64,000 nt of DNA from Phytohabitans sp037414955 (lineage in GTDB: Bacteria > Actinomycetota > Actinomycetes > Mycobacteriales > Micromonosporaceae), in the NCBI GenBank assembly GCA_037414955.1, contig JBBEWH010000193.1:1-64000 (forward strand), read 5' to 3'. Both the position numbers and the translations under genes were made by a program. Each line of letters opens with the position of its first letter. The stretch's first letter is position 1. This document shows positions 8,529 to 17,239 of this stretch, piece by piece. Under the pieces are notes generated by a model. The model searched no databases. It was not told where the DNA came from and saw only the letters and a program-made list of their open reading frames with translations.

Positions 8529-8584
8529 CATGATCAAGGCGTCCCTCAGGGAGCTATAGCGACGTGAAGGACGCCTTGATCATG
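8529..8584. repeat. Family A palindrome A5 between divergent genes
   Basis: Arms CATGATCAAGGCGTCCCTCA and GTGAAGGACGCCTTGATCATG, with a mismatched centre (GGGAGCTATAGCGAC). It lies between the divergent starts at 8475 and 8618; its right tip contains an ATG (8582) in frame with the downstream gene. Confidence 0.92.
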
Positions 8585-8617
8585 AATGAGTGCGGTCCGG
8601 GTGGGTACCGGGCCGGT

Positions 8618-9724
8618 ATGGATCTTTCGTTTCTGCGGCCGTTGTACGACCGTCCGGGCCCCTGGGCGTCGGTGTACCTGGACGCGTCGCGGGAGGCCGA
8701 AGCTGCCGCCGAGGCCGTCGACCTGCGCTGGCGCGGGCTGCGCGAGCGCCTTACCGAGCAGGGTGCGCCACCGGAGACCCTGGCCGCCGTCGAGCGCGAG
8801 ATCGCGGACCGGCCGCCGGCACCCGGCCGGTACGGGCTCGCCGTCTTCGCCGCCGGGGGCGAGGCCGTCCTGACCGAGTACCTGTCCGCGCCGCCCCGGA
8901 CCGGCCTGGCCCGGTACGGCCCGCTGCCGCACGCGATGCCGCTGGTCGCGCAGCGCGGCGAGGAGATCGCCTGGCTGCGCGTGCTCACCGACCGCACCGG
9001 GGCCGACCTGACCGCCGTGGCCGCCGGGGGAGTGCCGCGCACGTCGACCGTCGAGGGACACGAGACGCACCCGATCCGCAAGGTCAGTCCGGGCGGCTGG
9101 GCGCAGCCCCGGTACCAGCGCGAAGCCGAGACGACGTGGCAGCGCAACGCCGGGGACGTGGCGGCGGCGACCACGGCGGTCGCCGACCAGCTGGCACCCG
9201 AGGTGCTGGTCATCGCCGGCGACGTGCGGGCCCGCCAACTGCTGCTCACCCAGCTGCCGAAGCGCTGGCAGGACCGCGCCGTGCAGACCGACGCGGGGTC
9301 GCGGGCGCGGGGCGCCGACCAGCACGCGCTCGACGACGTGACCATCCAGGCGGTCGCCGAGGTCGCCGACCGGCACACCCGGGCGGCGATCGACCGGTAC
9401 GGCGCGCAGGAGGGCGCCGGCGCCGGGCTCGCCGCGGCGGTGGCGGCGTTGCGGCGTGAACAGGTGGCGCAGCTGCTGATCGTGGACGACCCATCGTCGA
9501 CCGACGAGCTGTGGGTGGGTCCGTCGCCGCACCATCTCGCGCTGAGCGCGGACGAACTGCGCGAGCTGGGCGTGGCCGAGCCGGTGCGGGTACGCGCCGA
9601 CGCCGCCCTGGTGCGCGCGCTGGCCGGTACCGGAGCCGAGCTGATCCTGGTCGGACCGGACGATGCCGCGTTGCCCGACGGCGTCGGCGCCGTCCTCCGC
9701 TACACCGACCCTTCCACCTCATGA
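8618..9724 (+). CDS. Vms1/Ankzf1-like (baeRF family, Rv2629-like) protein
   Basis: 368-aa protein resembling the bacterial/archaeal eRF1-related group that includes mycobacterial Rv2629 and is often annotated as Vms1/Ankzf1-type peptidyl-tRNA hydrolase. Visible features: N-terminal 'FLRPLYDRPGPWASVYLDAS', middle 'ETTWQRNAGDVAAATTAVAD' and 'EVLVIAGDVRARQLLLTQLP', C-terminal 'VAALRREQVAQLLIVDDP'. Family members are linked to ribosome rescue or stress dormancy; activity here is inferred. The ATG at 8618 was chosen because the protein begins MDLSFLRPLY; an ATG at 8582 inside repeat A5 would add 12 unlikely residues. The TGA is within repeat A6. Confidence 0.75.
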   Translation: MDLSFLRPLYDRPGPWASVYLDASREAEAAAEAVDLRWRGLRERLTEQGAPPETLAAVEREIADRPPAPGRYGLAVFAAGGEAVLTEYLSAPPRTGLARYGPLPHAMPLVAQRGEEIAWLRVLTDRTGADLTAVAAGGVPRTSTVEGHETHPIRKVSPGGWAQPRYQREAETTWQRNAGDVAAATTAVADQLAPEVLVIAGDVRARQLLLTQLPKRWQDRAVQTDAGSRARGADQHALDDVTIQAVAEVADRHTRAAIDRYGAQEGAGAGLAAAVAALRREQVAQLLIVDDPSSTDELWVGPSPHHLALSADELRELGVAEPVRVRADAALVRALAGTGAELILVGPDDAALPDGVGAVLRYTDPSTS

Positions 9725-9861
9725 TCAAGGCGTGCCGCAAGTCGTTGTTAAGACGGTTGGGGCGGCGGGGTGGTGTGGGGGTTTGGGGGACCCCCCAACC
9801 CAAACATTAAGCCGGGCGACCATCCATTGTTAAAACCCAGTGCGGGCACGCCTTGATCATG
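9720..9861. repeat. Family A palindrome A6, long form
   Basis: 142-bp long form. Tips CATGATCAAGGCGTGCCGCA and TGCGGGCACGCCTTGATCATG pair well. The insert holds a secondary GGGGGTTTGGGGG/CCCCCCAACCC pairing and GTTAAGAC / GTTAAAAC motifs. The upstream gene ends in the left tip (TGA 9722-9724). It lies between convergent genes. Confidence 0.88.
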
Positions 9862-9866
9862 AGGGG

Positions 9867-10316
9867 TTAGGTGCGGCGGGGTGGGGCGAGCAGACCGAGC
9901 GCGATCATGCCGGCCGCCAGGACGAGGTGCAGCCAGTTGTCCGCGGTGTTCACCGGCACGAAGTTGGCGCCGCTGTCGTGGTCGACGATCAGGCCGTAGA
10001 GCCAGATGACCGCGTAGATCGCGCCGCCGCCGACGAGGTACGCGCGGGCGCCCGAGGCGGTCCGCGCCATGAGGAGGCCGGCCACCCCGAACAGCAGGTG
10101 GACGATGTTGTGCAGGATCGACACCTGGAACACGCCGAGCAGCTTGGCGCCGGAGTCGTGACCGGCGAACGTCATGTCGCCGTAGTTGGTCGTGATGCCG
10201 GGGATGAAGCCCAGGACGCCGACCAGCAGGAACACCACCCCCGTCACTGCCGCGATGGTGCTGACCAGCGGGCGCGCCGATACGTCGAACGCGCCGGAAT
10301 GGGACCTACTGACCAT
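9867..10316 (-). CDS. DUF4383-type membrane protein
   Basis: 149 aa, four hydrophobic segments: ~20-40 ('VSTIAAVTGVVFLLVGVLGF'), ~65-83 (around 'ILHNIVHLLFGVAGLLMAR'), ~90-112 and ~125-145. The 'HNIVHLLFG' and C-terminal 'NWLHLVLAAGMIALGLL' histidine-containing helices are characteristic of the actinobacterial DUF4383 family. Function unknown. Transcribed alone; it ends 6 nt from repeat A6 and a degraded palindromic stretch with a family B copy lies upstream. Confidence 0.85.
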   Translation of the reverse strand: MVSRSHSGAFDVSARPLVSTIAAVTGVVFLLVGVLGFIPGITTNYGDMTFAGHDSGAKLLGVFQVSILHNIVHLLFGVAGLLMARTASGARAYLVGGGAIYAVIWLYGLIVDHDSGANFVPVNTADNWLHLVLAAGMIALGLLAPPRRT

Positions 10317-10445
10317 GACCCGTCACCTCCATTGAGAAGGGTCTCGAGGCGAGATTTCCCTCGGACAGAACCGGGCAAACTATGATCAAGTCATCCCCGG
10401 TCGGGGACGCTGGCCGCCACGCGCGTGGATCAAGGGAATGCGCGC

Positions 10446-10504
10446 CGATCAAGGGCTCAGGCACCCGCAACAGAGATCAAAGCGCGTGCCCAAGCCCTTG
10501 ATCG
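10446..10504. repeat. Family B palindrome B1
   Basis: Inverted repeat with tips CGATCAAGGGCTCAGGCAC and GTGCCCAAGCCCTTGATCG around a 21-nt centre containing GAGATCAAA. It lies between two minus-strand genes, upstream of DUF4383 and downstream of the GT4 gene. Two nearby half motifs (TGATCAAGTC at 10384 and GGATCAAGGG at 10427) look like further remnants. Confidence 0.85.
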
Positions 10505-10553
10505 ACGAGTAGAGGGGTGACGTGGGGAGAGAGGGGTGGGAGAGAGGGGTGGG

Positions 10554-11657
10554 TTAGGGGAGGAGGCGGGTGTAGAGGGTGGCGTAGTTGGTGGCCATGA
10601 CGGTGGGGGTGAAGCGGTGGGCGGCCTCGGCCACGCACTCGGCCGGGTCGATCTTGTCGGCGGTCAACACCAGGGACGCGAGTTCCTCCTCGTCTGTGGT
10701 GAGGAGTCCGGTGCGGCCGTGTTCGACCAGTTCGGGCAGGCAGCCGCGGGCGAGCGCCACCACCGGGGTGCCCAGGGCCAGCGACTCGACCACGAACGTG
10801 CCGCCCGGCTCCTCCCAGCGCAGCGGTGCCAGCACCGCCCGGGCGGTGGCGACCAGGTCGTCGCGCTCCTGGCCGTGCACGGTGCCGATCCAGCGCACCC
10901 GCACGCCGTCCACATAAGGTGCCACGCGTTCGCGGAAGAACCGGACGTCCGGGTTGGCGCACTCCGCCGGCAGTTCCCCCGCGGAGTGGTACGGCCCGAC
11001 CGGCCCGGCCAGGACCAGGTCGAAGCCGTACCGGTGGGCCAGTCGCACGCCGAGGTCCTGGCCCTTGCCGGGGGTGATCCGGCCCAGGATCACCACATGG
11101 TCACCCTTGTCGACCGGGCGCCGGCCCGCGGCGGCCAGCGGCGTGGCCAGGTGCACGTGGCCCACCGAGTGCGCCCGCAACGCGGCCGGCGCGCGGGCCA
11201 GCTGCGCCGCGGAGACGCCGTTGACCCAGACCCGGCCGTCGCCGTCGAAGGTGCCGTACAGCGACGGGTGCTTGCCGAGGTCCCAGTGCAGGGTGTGCAG
11301 GACGGGCGGCGCGTCCGGCCCGAGCGCGGCGAGGGTCGCCAGCCCGGCCGCCTCCACGTGGTCGTGCACCAGGTCGATGTCGGCGCGCTGGCGCAGCGCG
11401 CGGACCACGCCGTGCAGGTGGGCCGGTACGACGCCGCACGCCTGGTTGTACGGCTGCTGGAGCACGCCGAACTGCCCGTCCGGGAACACCGACAGGCGCT
11501 CGTCGACGGGCAGCGTGCTGGTGCCGACGGTGGCCAGCACCACCTGGATGCCGCGCTCGCGCAGCGCCGGCACGAGCGTCGCGATCACGTTCTCGATGCC
11601 GCCGTAGCCGCGCGGCGGTACCGGCAACCACGGGCCGGCGTTGACGAGCACCTTCAT
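10554..11657 (-). CDS. Family 4 glycosyltransferase (GT-B)
   Basis: 367-aa GT-B glycosyltransferase. The start is ATG at 11657 (MKVLVNAGPWLPVPPRGYGG), overlapping the upstream GpgS stop by 4 nt. The N-terminal glycine loop 'PPRGYGGIENVIATLVPAL' and the C-terminal nucleotide-sugar site 'FVVESLALGTPVVALARGCL' (E-x7-E-like region of GT4) are clear, with 'VILGRITPGKGQDLGVRLAH' in between. Coupling with a glucosyl-3-phosphoglycerate synthase suggests glycosylation of a small glycerate- or lipid-type acceptor. Acceptor and donor are not deducible. Confidence 0.85.
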   Translation of the reverse strand: MKVLVNAGPWLPVPPRGYGGIENVIATLVPALRERGIQVVLATVGTSTLPVDERLSVFPDGQFGVLQQPYNQACGVVPAHLHGVVRALRQRADIDLVHDHVEAAGLATLAALGPDAPPVLHTLHWDLGKHPSLYGTFDGDGRVWVNGVSAAQLARAPAALRAHSVGHVHLATPLAAAGRRPVDKGDHVVILGRITPGKGQDLGVRLAHRYGFDLVLAGPVGPYHSAGELPAECANPDVRFFRERVAPYVDGVRVRWIGTVHGQERDDLVATARAVLAPLRWEEPGGTFVVESLALGTPVVALARGCLPELVEHGRTGLLTTDEEELASLVLTADKIDPAECVAEAAHRFTPTVMATNYATLYTRLLP

Positions 11658-12700
11658 CGCGCCACCGCCGAGGAGCGCGCCGCCGAGGAGTGCGCCGCGG
11701 CCGAGCGCCCGGCCGAGGATCGCCCCACCAACGAGGCCAGCGGCGGCCGTTCGGTCACCGCGACGTCGCTGAGGACGACCTCCCGGTCCAGGTTGGGCAG
11801 GGCCGTGCCGCCGCGCCGGAACTGGGTGAGGACCGCGGCCGGCGGCGCCGGCGCGTCGACCATGCCCCGGCGGTGCAGCCGGGACCACGCGGTGTAGAGG
11901 ATCTGCGCGGCCATCCGGCCGAGCGCTTCGGTCTCCTGGTTGCGGTGATGCCGCTCGCCCAGGTCGACCTGGGCGAGCGCGTCCAGGCCGACCAGCTCCA
12001 GCAGGTCGATCAGCATGGCGATCTCCACGCCGTACCCGGACACGAACGGCACCCGTTCCAGCACGGCGCGCCGCCCGGCGTACTCCCCGGCGAGCGGCTG
12101 CACGAACCCGGCCAGCTCCGGCCAGAACAGGTTGAGCAGCGGCCGCGCCATCAGCTCGGTGACCCGGCCGCCGCCGTCGCGCTCGACGCCGGCCGCGCCG
12201 ACCAGCGGGCGGTGGTAGAACCCCTTGACGAACGCCACCGACGGGTCGGTGAGTAGCGGGCCCACCAGGCCGGTGACGAAGTGCGGGCCGAACTGCCGCA
12301 GGTCGGCGTCGACGAACGCCACCACGTCGCCGCGCGCCGCGGCGAGCCCGGCCCAGAGGGCGTCCCCCTTGCCTTCCATCCGCGGCAGGCCGCGCGTCAT
12401 GTCGTCCTGGCAGACCACCCGCGCGCCGGCCGCGCGAGCCACCGCGGCGGTGCGGTCGGCGGACCGGGAGTCGACGACCACGATCTCGTCGACCAGCCGG
12501 ACCCGTTCCATCAGATGGGTGCGGATCGTCGCCACGATCGCACCCACGGTTTCCTCTTCGTCACGCGCGGGGATCACCACACTGACCGTGGTGCTGGACT
12601 TCGCTCGGGCCAGGTCAGCGGACGTCCACTGACCTGCGGATCCCGTGCGGTAGGTGGCCCAGGCCTCCACCACCGGCGTAACTGATCGAAAGTTCCCCAT
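11654..12700 (-). CDS. gpgS: Glucosyl-3-phosphoglycerate synthase (GT81-like)
   Basis: 348-aa GT-A retaining glycosyltransferase predicted to transfer glucose to 3-phosphoglycerate, the first step towards glucosylglycerate or methylglucose polysaccharide. Evidence: 'VSVVIPARDEEETVGAIVAT' (nucleotide binding), 'EIVVVDSRSADRTAAVARAA', 'RMEGKGDALWAGLAAARGDV', the metal-binding 'FVDADLRQF' and 'LAGEYAGRRAVLERVPFVSGYG'. The last ~25 residues are a Ser/Ala/Arg-rich tail, probably from expansion of the 3' end. It is first of a two-gene minus-strand operon and divergent from a dehydrogenase pair. Confidence 0.85.
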   Translation of the reverse strand: MGNFRSVTPVVEAWATYRTGSAGQWTSADLARAKSSTTVSVVIPARDEEETVGAIVATIRTHLMERVRLVDEIVVVDSRSADRTAAVARAAGARVVCQDDMTRGLPRMEGKGDALWAGLAAARGDVVAFVDADLRQFGPHFVTGLVGPLLTDPSVAFVKGFYHRPLVGAAGVERDGGGRVTELMARPLLNLFWPELAGFVQPLAGEYAGRRAVLERVPFVSGYGVEIAMLIDLLELVGLDALAQVDLGERHHRNQETEALGRMAAQILYTAWSRLHRRGMVDAPAPPAAVLTQFRRGGTALPNLDREVVLSDVAVTERPPLASLVGRSSAGRSAAAHSSAARSSAVAR

Positions 12701-12761
12701 GGGTTACGAATTCCCGCTGATCGGGGTACTCAACCGCCAGTGATATTCGAGGAGGGGTGGT

Positions 12762-13718
12762 ATGGGGGCTCGAGTCCGGATCGGAGTTGTCGGTGCCGGG
12801 AATGTGGCACAGCGACACGCCCGGGTACTGGCCGGTTTCGCCGAGGTCGAGCTGGTGGGCGTGACCGACGTGGTGCCGGAGGCGGCGCGCCGGCTCGCCG
12901 GCGCGTACGGCGCGCGGGCGTTCCCGGACGCCGGCGCGCTGCTGCGCGCCGACCTCGACGCCGTCTACGTGTGCGTGCCGCCGTTCGCCCACGGCCCGGT
13001 GGAGGAGGCGGCGCTCGACGCCGGCCTGCCGCTGTTCGTGGAGAAGCCGCTGGCCGCCGACCTGGCCACCGCCGAGAAGATCGCCGCGCGGGTGAACGGC
13101 GCGCCGACCGCGGTCGGCCACCACTGGCGGTACCTCGCGGTGGTCGAGCAAGCCCGCGAGCTGCTCGCCGGGCGGCCGGTGCGGCTCGTGACCGGCGCCT
13201 GGCTGGACAAGGTGCCGCCGGTGGCCTGGTGGTGCCAGCGGGACCGGTCCGGCGGGCCGGTGGTCGAGCAGGCGGCGCACGTGCTCGACCTGGCCCGGCT
13301 GCTGGCCGGCGAGGTGACCCGGGTCTGCGCGCTCGGCGACAGCGCGCCGCCGCAGGAGGGTGCCGACGTCGATTCGGCGACCGCCGCGACGCTCCGCTTC
13401 GAGAACGGCGCGGTCGGCACGCTCGCCACGGCCTGCGTCCTCGGCTGGAAGCACCGCGCGGGCCTGGAGATCTACGCCGACGGGCTCGCGCTCGCGGTGG
13501 GCGAGGACGAGCTTCGGGTACGTGAACAGGACCGCGAGTACCGGGTGACCGGCGACCCGGAAGCCGCCCGGGTGGCCGTGGACCGCGCGTTCGTCGACGC
13601 GGTGCGGGGCGTGGGCGACGACATCCGGGTCCCGTACGCCGAGGCGCTGCGCACCCACCGCCTCGCCTACGCCATCGCTCAGTCCGCCGGAACGGGGGAG
13701 GCCGTCGATGTCCAGTGA
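12762..13718 (+). CDS. Gfo/Idh/MocA-family oxidoreductase
   Basis: 318-aa NAD(P)-dependent sugar dehydrogenase-type protein. The N-terminal Rossmann motif 'VRIGVVGAGNVAQRHARVLA' and the family 'FVEKPLAADLATAEKI' (EKP) are present, followed by 'TAVGHHWRYLAVVEQARELL'. A strong ribosome site (CGAGGAGGGG) precedes the ATG. The end overlaps the MDR dehydrogenase by 11 nt, so the two are one unit. Divergence from GpgS/GT4 suggests a shared carbohydrate pathway. Substrate unknown. Confidence 0.85.
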   Translation: MGARVRIGVVGAGNVAQRHARVLAGFAEVELVGVTDVVPEAARRLAGAYGARAFPDAGALLRADLDAVYVCVPPFAHGPVEEAALDAGLPLFVEKPLAADLATAEKIAARVNGAPTAVGHHWRYLAVVEQARELLAGRPVRLVTGAWLDKVPPVAWWCQRDRSGGPVVEQAAHVLDLARLLAGEVTRVCALGDSAPPQEGADVDSATAATLRFENGAVGTLATACVLGWKHRAGLEIYADGLALAVGEDELRVREQDREYRVTGDPEAARVAVDRAFVDAVRGVGDDIRVPYAEALRTHRLAYAIAQSAGTGEAVDVQ

Positions 13719-14802
13719 ACGCACCGTGGTGGTGACCGCACCGGGCACTGTGGAGCTGCGCGCCAACGAACCGGAACCGGTGCGGGACGGCACGTTCCGC
13801 GTGCACACGCTCTACAGTGGCGTGTCGGCGGGCACCGAGCTGAGCTACGTCAAGGGCACCAACCCCTACCTGTCGTCCACGTTCGACACCGAGCTGGGCC
13901 TGTTCCACAGTGGAGCCGCCTCGACCGGATACCCGGTGACCCGGCTCGGCTACATGGAGGTGGGCCGGGTCACGGAGAGCCGCACCCCGGCGGTGCGGCC
14001 CGGCCAGGTGGTCGCGATGGCGTACGGGCACCGCACCGGCTACCTCGCCGACCCGCTCGCCGACCGCTGGGTGCCGCTGCCCGACGACCTGGATCCGCTG
14101 CTCGGCGTCTACGTGGCGCACCTCGGGCCGATCTGCGCCAACGGGCTGCTGCACGCCGCCGCCGACGCGTACGGCGCGGACGTGCGCGGGCTCGCCGACG
14201 GGGTGCGCGGCCGGCGGGTGGCGGTGGTGGGCGCCGGCGCCATCGGCCTGCTGACCGCCCTCTTCTGCCAACGGCACGGCGCGCAGGAGGTGGTCGTACT
14301 CGATCCGACGTCGCGGCGGCGAGCGGTCGCGGAGGCCCTCGGTCTCGCGGCGGTGGACCCGGATGCCGGCGCGGACCCGGCGGTCGCGCTGAAGACCCGG
14401 TGGCGGCACGGGCCCGGCGACCGGGGCGCGGACGTGGTGTTCCAGTGTCGCGGCCAGGCCGCGGCGCTGCACCTGGCGCTGCGCCTGCTGCGGCCCCAGG
14501 GCACGGTCGTCGACCTGGCGTTCTACCAGGCGGGGGCGGACGCGGTGCGGCTCGGCGAGGAGTTCCACCACAACGGGCTGGGGCTGCGGTGCGCGCAGAT
14601 CGGGCGGGTGCCGCGCGGCCTCGGCGCGACCTGGGACCGGGAGCGGCTGTCCGCCGAGACGATCGACCTGCTGCGCACGCACGGCGGTGCGATCGCCAAG
14701 CATCTGGTGACCGCGGTCGTGCCGTTCGAGGACGCGCCGGCCCTGCTCACGGACCTCGCCGCGCGCCGCCGGCACGAGGTGTCGGTGGTGCTCACTTCAT
14801 GA
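13708..14802 (+). CDS. Zinc-binding-type MDR dehydrogenase
   Basis: 364-aa medium-chain dehydrogenase. The N-terminal part has 'YSGVSAGTELSYVKGTNPY' (a variant of the catalytic region) and the Rossmann site 'RVAVVGAGAIGLLTALFCQR'. The four-cysteine structural zinc lobe is absent, so it belongs to the group that often accompanies Gfo/Idh/MocA proteins. It overlaps the preceding gene by 11 nt. The TGA (14800-14802) lies in the tip of repeat A7. Confidence 0.82.
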   Translation: MSSERTVVVTAPGTVELRANEPEPVRDGTFRVHTLYSGVSAGTELSYVKGTNPYLSSTFDTELGLFHSGAASTGYPVTRLGYMEVGRVTESRTPAVRPGQVVAMAYGHRTGYLADPLADRWVPLPDDLDPLLGVYVAHLGPICANGLLHAAADAYGADVRGLADGVRGRRVAVVGAGAIGLLTALFCQRHGAQEVVVLDPTSRRRAVAEALGLAAVDPDAGADPAVALKTRWRHGPGDRGADVVFQCRGQAAALHLALRLLRPQGTVVDLAFYQAGADAVRLGEEFHHNGLGLRCAQIGRVPRGLGATWDRERLSAETIDLLRTHGGAIAKHLVTAVVPFEDAPALLTDLAARRRHEVSVVLTS

Positions 14803-14837
14803 TCAAGGCGTCCCGCCGTGGGGACGCCTTGATCATG
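14798..14837. repeat. Family A palindrome A7, minimal form
   Basis: 40-bp minimal copy. Arms CATGATCAAGGCGTCCC and GGGACGCCTTGATCATG are perfect around a 6-nt loop (GCCGTG). It lies between convergent genes and carries the stop of the upstream dehydrogenase. It shows that the outer 17 nt are the conserved core. Confidence 0.95.
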
Positions 14838-14842
14838 AAGGG

Positions 14843-17131
14843 TCAGCCGCGCAGGCGGCGGCCCACCGAGGAGATGAGGCGGTCGAGCTCGGAGCCGAAC
14901 GGGTTGTCGTGGACCAGATAGGTCCAGGTGGCGCTCGGGCGGACCAGGCGCGACTCGTCGGGCTCCCAGTCCTCGTTGATCTCGGTCTGCTCGAACGTCT
15001 CGACCGTGCGCTCCTCGATCTGCGGGAACAGGTCGTTGAACGCCGGCACCGCCGACCGGTGGAACTCGTCGAGCGGGTCGAGCCGGCCCAGCGCCCGCAG
15101 GTGCACGCCCTCGCGCACCTCGGACAGCTCGGCCAGGTGCTGGGCCCACAGGTTGTCGAGGTGGTAGAGCGCGATCGACCGGCCGACCCGGTTGACCAGC
15201 TCGTCGTCGTCGATCTGCTCGGTCTTCTCCTCGCACCGCTCGCGCAGCATGTCGCCGGCGACGTCGGTGGTGAGCAGCCGCTCGCGCCGCAGCGCGAGGG
15301 CCTTGCGCTGCTGCTCGATCACCACGCTGTATCGCCAGGTGTTGCGGTGGATCTCGTGGTTGACGCCCTCGGCGACCCGCTGGGCGTGCTCGACGGCGTA
15401 GCTGACCGCCTCGTCCTCCACCAGCCCGTCGGCGTGCATGCGCGGCGAGGCCGGGATCATGTCCGGCGCGTGCCGGGTGACCAGCTCGTCCTCGAGGCTG
15501 ACGAAGAAGACCGAGGTGCCGGGGTCGCCCTGCCGGCCGGCGCGGCCGCGGAGCTGGTCGTCGACGCGCCGGCTGTCGTGCCGGCCGCTGCCGATCACGT
15601 ACAGCCCGCCGAGCTCGGACACCCGGTCGTAGTCGGCCTGGTCGCTGCCGCCGAGCCGGATGTCGACGCCCCGGCCGGCCATCTGGGTGGAGACGGTCAC
15701 CGCGCCGTGCGTGCCGGCCTCGGCGATGATGGCCGCCTCTTCCTCGTCGTTCTTCGCGTTGAGCACGCTGCACTCGACGCCGGCGCCGGCGAGCGCGGCG
15801 GCGAGCTGCTCGGACTCCTTCACGTCGAGCGTGCCGACCAGCACCGGCCGCCCGGTCTCGTGCGCCGCCTTGATCTCGGCGACGAGCGCCTCGTCCTTCT
15901 CGGCGCGGGTGGCGTAGATGCGGTCCGGCTCGTCGGTGCGGATGCACGGGGTGTTGGACGGGATGACCGCGACCTCGAGCTTGAAGAACTCGCGCAGCTC
16001 GTGGCCGACCAGCACGGCGGTGGCGGTCATGCCGCACAGGGTCTCGTAAAGCCCGATATACCCCTGGACGGTGATGGTGTCGAGCACCTCGCCCTCGGCG
16101 GTGGCGCCCAGCCCTTCCTTGGCCTCGACGGCCGCCTGCAGCCCGTCCGGCCAGCGCCGGCGCTGCGCGACCCGGCCGCGCATCTCGTCGACCAGCTCGA
16201 CCGCGCCGTCCCGCACGATGTAGTCGACGTCGCGGTGCAGCAGGGCGTGCGCGTGCAGCGCCACGTTGATGGCGGAGAGCTGGCTGACGTGCTCCTCGTC
16301 GTAGAGGTCGATGCCGCCCAGCTCCTCCTCGATCTTCTCCAGGCCGCGCTGGGTGAGGGCGACGCTGCGGCCGTCGTCGGCGACCTCGTAGTCGCGGCCG
16401 TCCTTGAGGACGTGCATGAGCGCGGCCGCGGCGTGCACCGGGTCCTGCTCGCTGGGCACGGTGCCGGCCAGCACCATCGGCACCCGGGCCTCGTCGATGA
16501 GGATGGAGTCGGCCTCGTCGACGATGCAGGTGGCCAGCTCGCGCTGCACCCGGTTGTCGATGTCGGTGACCAGCTGGTCGCGCAGGTAGTCGAAGCCGGC
16601 CTCGCTGACCGACACATAGGTGACGTCGTTGTTGTATGCCGCGCGGCGCTGCTCGGGGGTCGACGACTCGGTGACCCAGCCGACCGTGAGGCCGAGCAGC
16701 TTGTAGACCGGCGCCATCCAGAGCGCGTCGCGGCGGGCCAGGTAGTCGTTGACGGTCAGCACGTGCACCGGCCCGTTGCCGAGCCGCACGTGCCCGTAGG
16801 CGGCGATGGCGGCGGTGAGCGTCTTGCCCTCACCGGTGGCCATCTCGGCGACCTTGCCGGACAGCAGCGCCATCGTGCCGAGCAGCTGCACGTCGTAGGC
16901 CCGCTGGTCGAGGCCGCGCCGGGCCGCCTCCCGCCCGACGGCGCAGATCTCGACATACTCCTTGGCCTTGCCGGCCGCCTCGGTCAACGCCTCGTCGTCG
17001 AGCTCCTTGAGCTCGTCCTCGCGCGCGCTGATCTTCGGCAGGAACTTTTCCAGCGGTCCGAGATCGACCGTGGTGCCGGGGCGTTGGAGGAACCGCTGCA
17101 CCCTGCTCTTCAACCGTGACGACACACCCAT
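14843..17131 (-). CDS. secA2: Accessory protein translocase ATPase SecA2
   Basis: 762-aa SecA-type motor. The ATG at 17131 (MGVSSRLKSRVQRFL) fits the SecA2 N-terminus; an ATG at 17161 adds 10 residues. Walker A is 'MATGEGKTLTAAIAAYGHVR' (GEGKT ~100-104), the DEAD-type Walker B is 'CIVDEADSILIDEARVP', and helicase motifs 'TVSTQMAGRGVDIRLGG' and 'DDQLRGRAGRQGDPGTSVFF' follow. The length is short compared with ~940 aa for SecA1, and the C-terminal zinc finger (CxCxSG..) is missing, as in actinobacterial SecA2. It probably supports export of a subset of proteins with the general SecYEG channel. Confidence 0.92.
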   Translation of the reverse strand: MGVSSRLKSRVQRFLQRPGTTVDLGPLEKFLPKISAREDELKELDDEALTEAAGKAKEYVEICAVGREAARRGLDQRAYDVQLLGTMALLSGKVAEMATGEGKTLTAAIAAYGHVRLGNGPVHVLTVNDYLARRDALWMAPVYKLLGLTVGWVTESSTPEQRRAAYNNDVTYVSVSEAGFDYLRDQLVTDIDNRVQRELATCIVDEADSILIDEARVPMVLAGTVPSEQDPVHAAAALMHVLKDGRDYEVADDGRSVALTQRGLEKIEEELGGIDLYDEEHVSQLSAINVALHAHALLHRDVDYIVRDGAVELVDEMRGRVAQRRRWPDGLQAAVEAKEGLGATAEGEVLDTITVQGYIGLYETLCGMTATAVLVGHELREFFKLEVAVIPSNTPCIRTDEPDRIYATRAEKDEALVAEIKAAHETGRPVLVGTLDVKESEQLAAALAGAGVECSVLNAKNDEEEAAIIAEAGTHGAVTVSTQMAGRGVDIRLGGSDQADYDRVSELGGLYVIGSGRHDSRRVDDQLRGRAGRQGDPGTSVFFVSLEDELVTRHAPDMIPASPRMHADGLVEDEAVSYAVEHAQRVAEGVNHEIHRNTWRYSVVIEQQRKALALRRERLLTTDVAGDMLRERCEEKTEQIDDDELVNRVGRSIALYHLDNLWAQHLAELSEVREGVHLRALGRLDPLDEFHRSAVPAFNDLFPQIEERTVETFEQTEINEDWEPDESRLVRPSATWTYLVHDNPFGSELDRLISSVGRRLRG

Positions 17132-17182
17132 GGTTCGCAACGGTACTAGGGCGTGGCTCACAGTGGGGGGCCCCCCGCGTCC

Positions 17183-17236
17183 TGATCACGGCGTCCCTCA
17201 CGTCGTTAGGGCTACGTGAGGGACGCCTTGATCATG
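17183..17236. repeat. Family A palindrome A8
   Basis: Arms TGATCACGGCGTCCCTCACG and CGTGAGGGACGCCTTGATCA, centre TCGTTAGGGCTA. It lies between two minus-strand genes: just upstream of the secA2 start and just downstream of the methyltransferase stop. Confidence 0.92.
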
Positions 17237-17239
17237 GGG

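Noticed and set aside
14523..17161. Open frames antisense to or overlapping secA2
   Set aside because: SecA2 motifs are intact from end to end; the other frames give low-complexity products.
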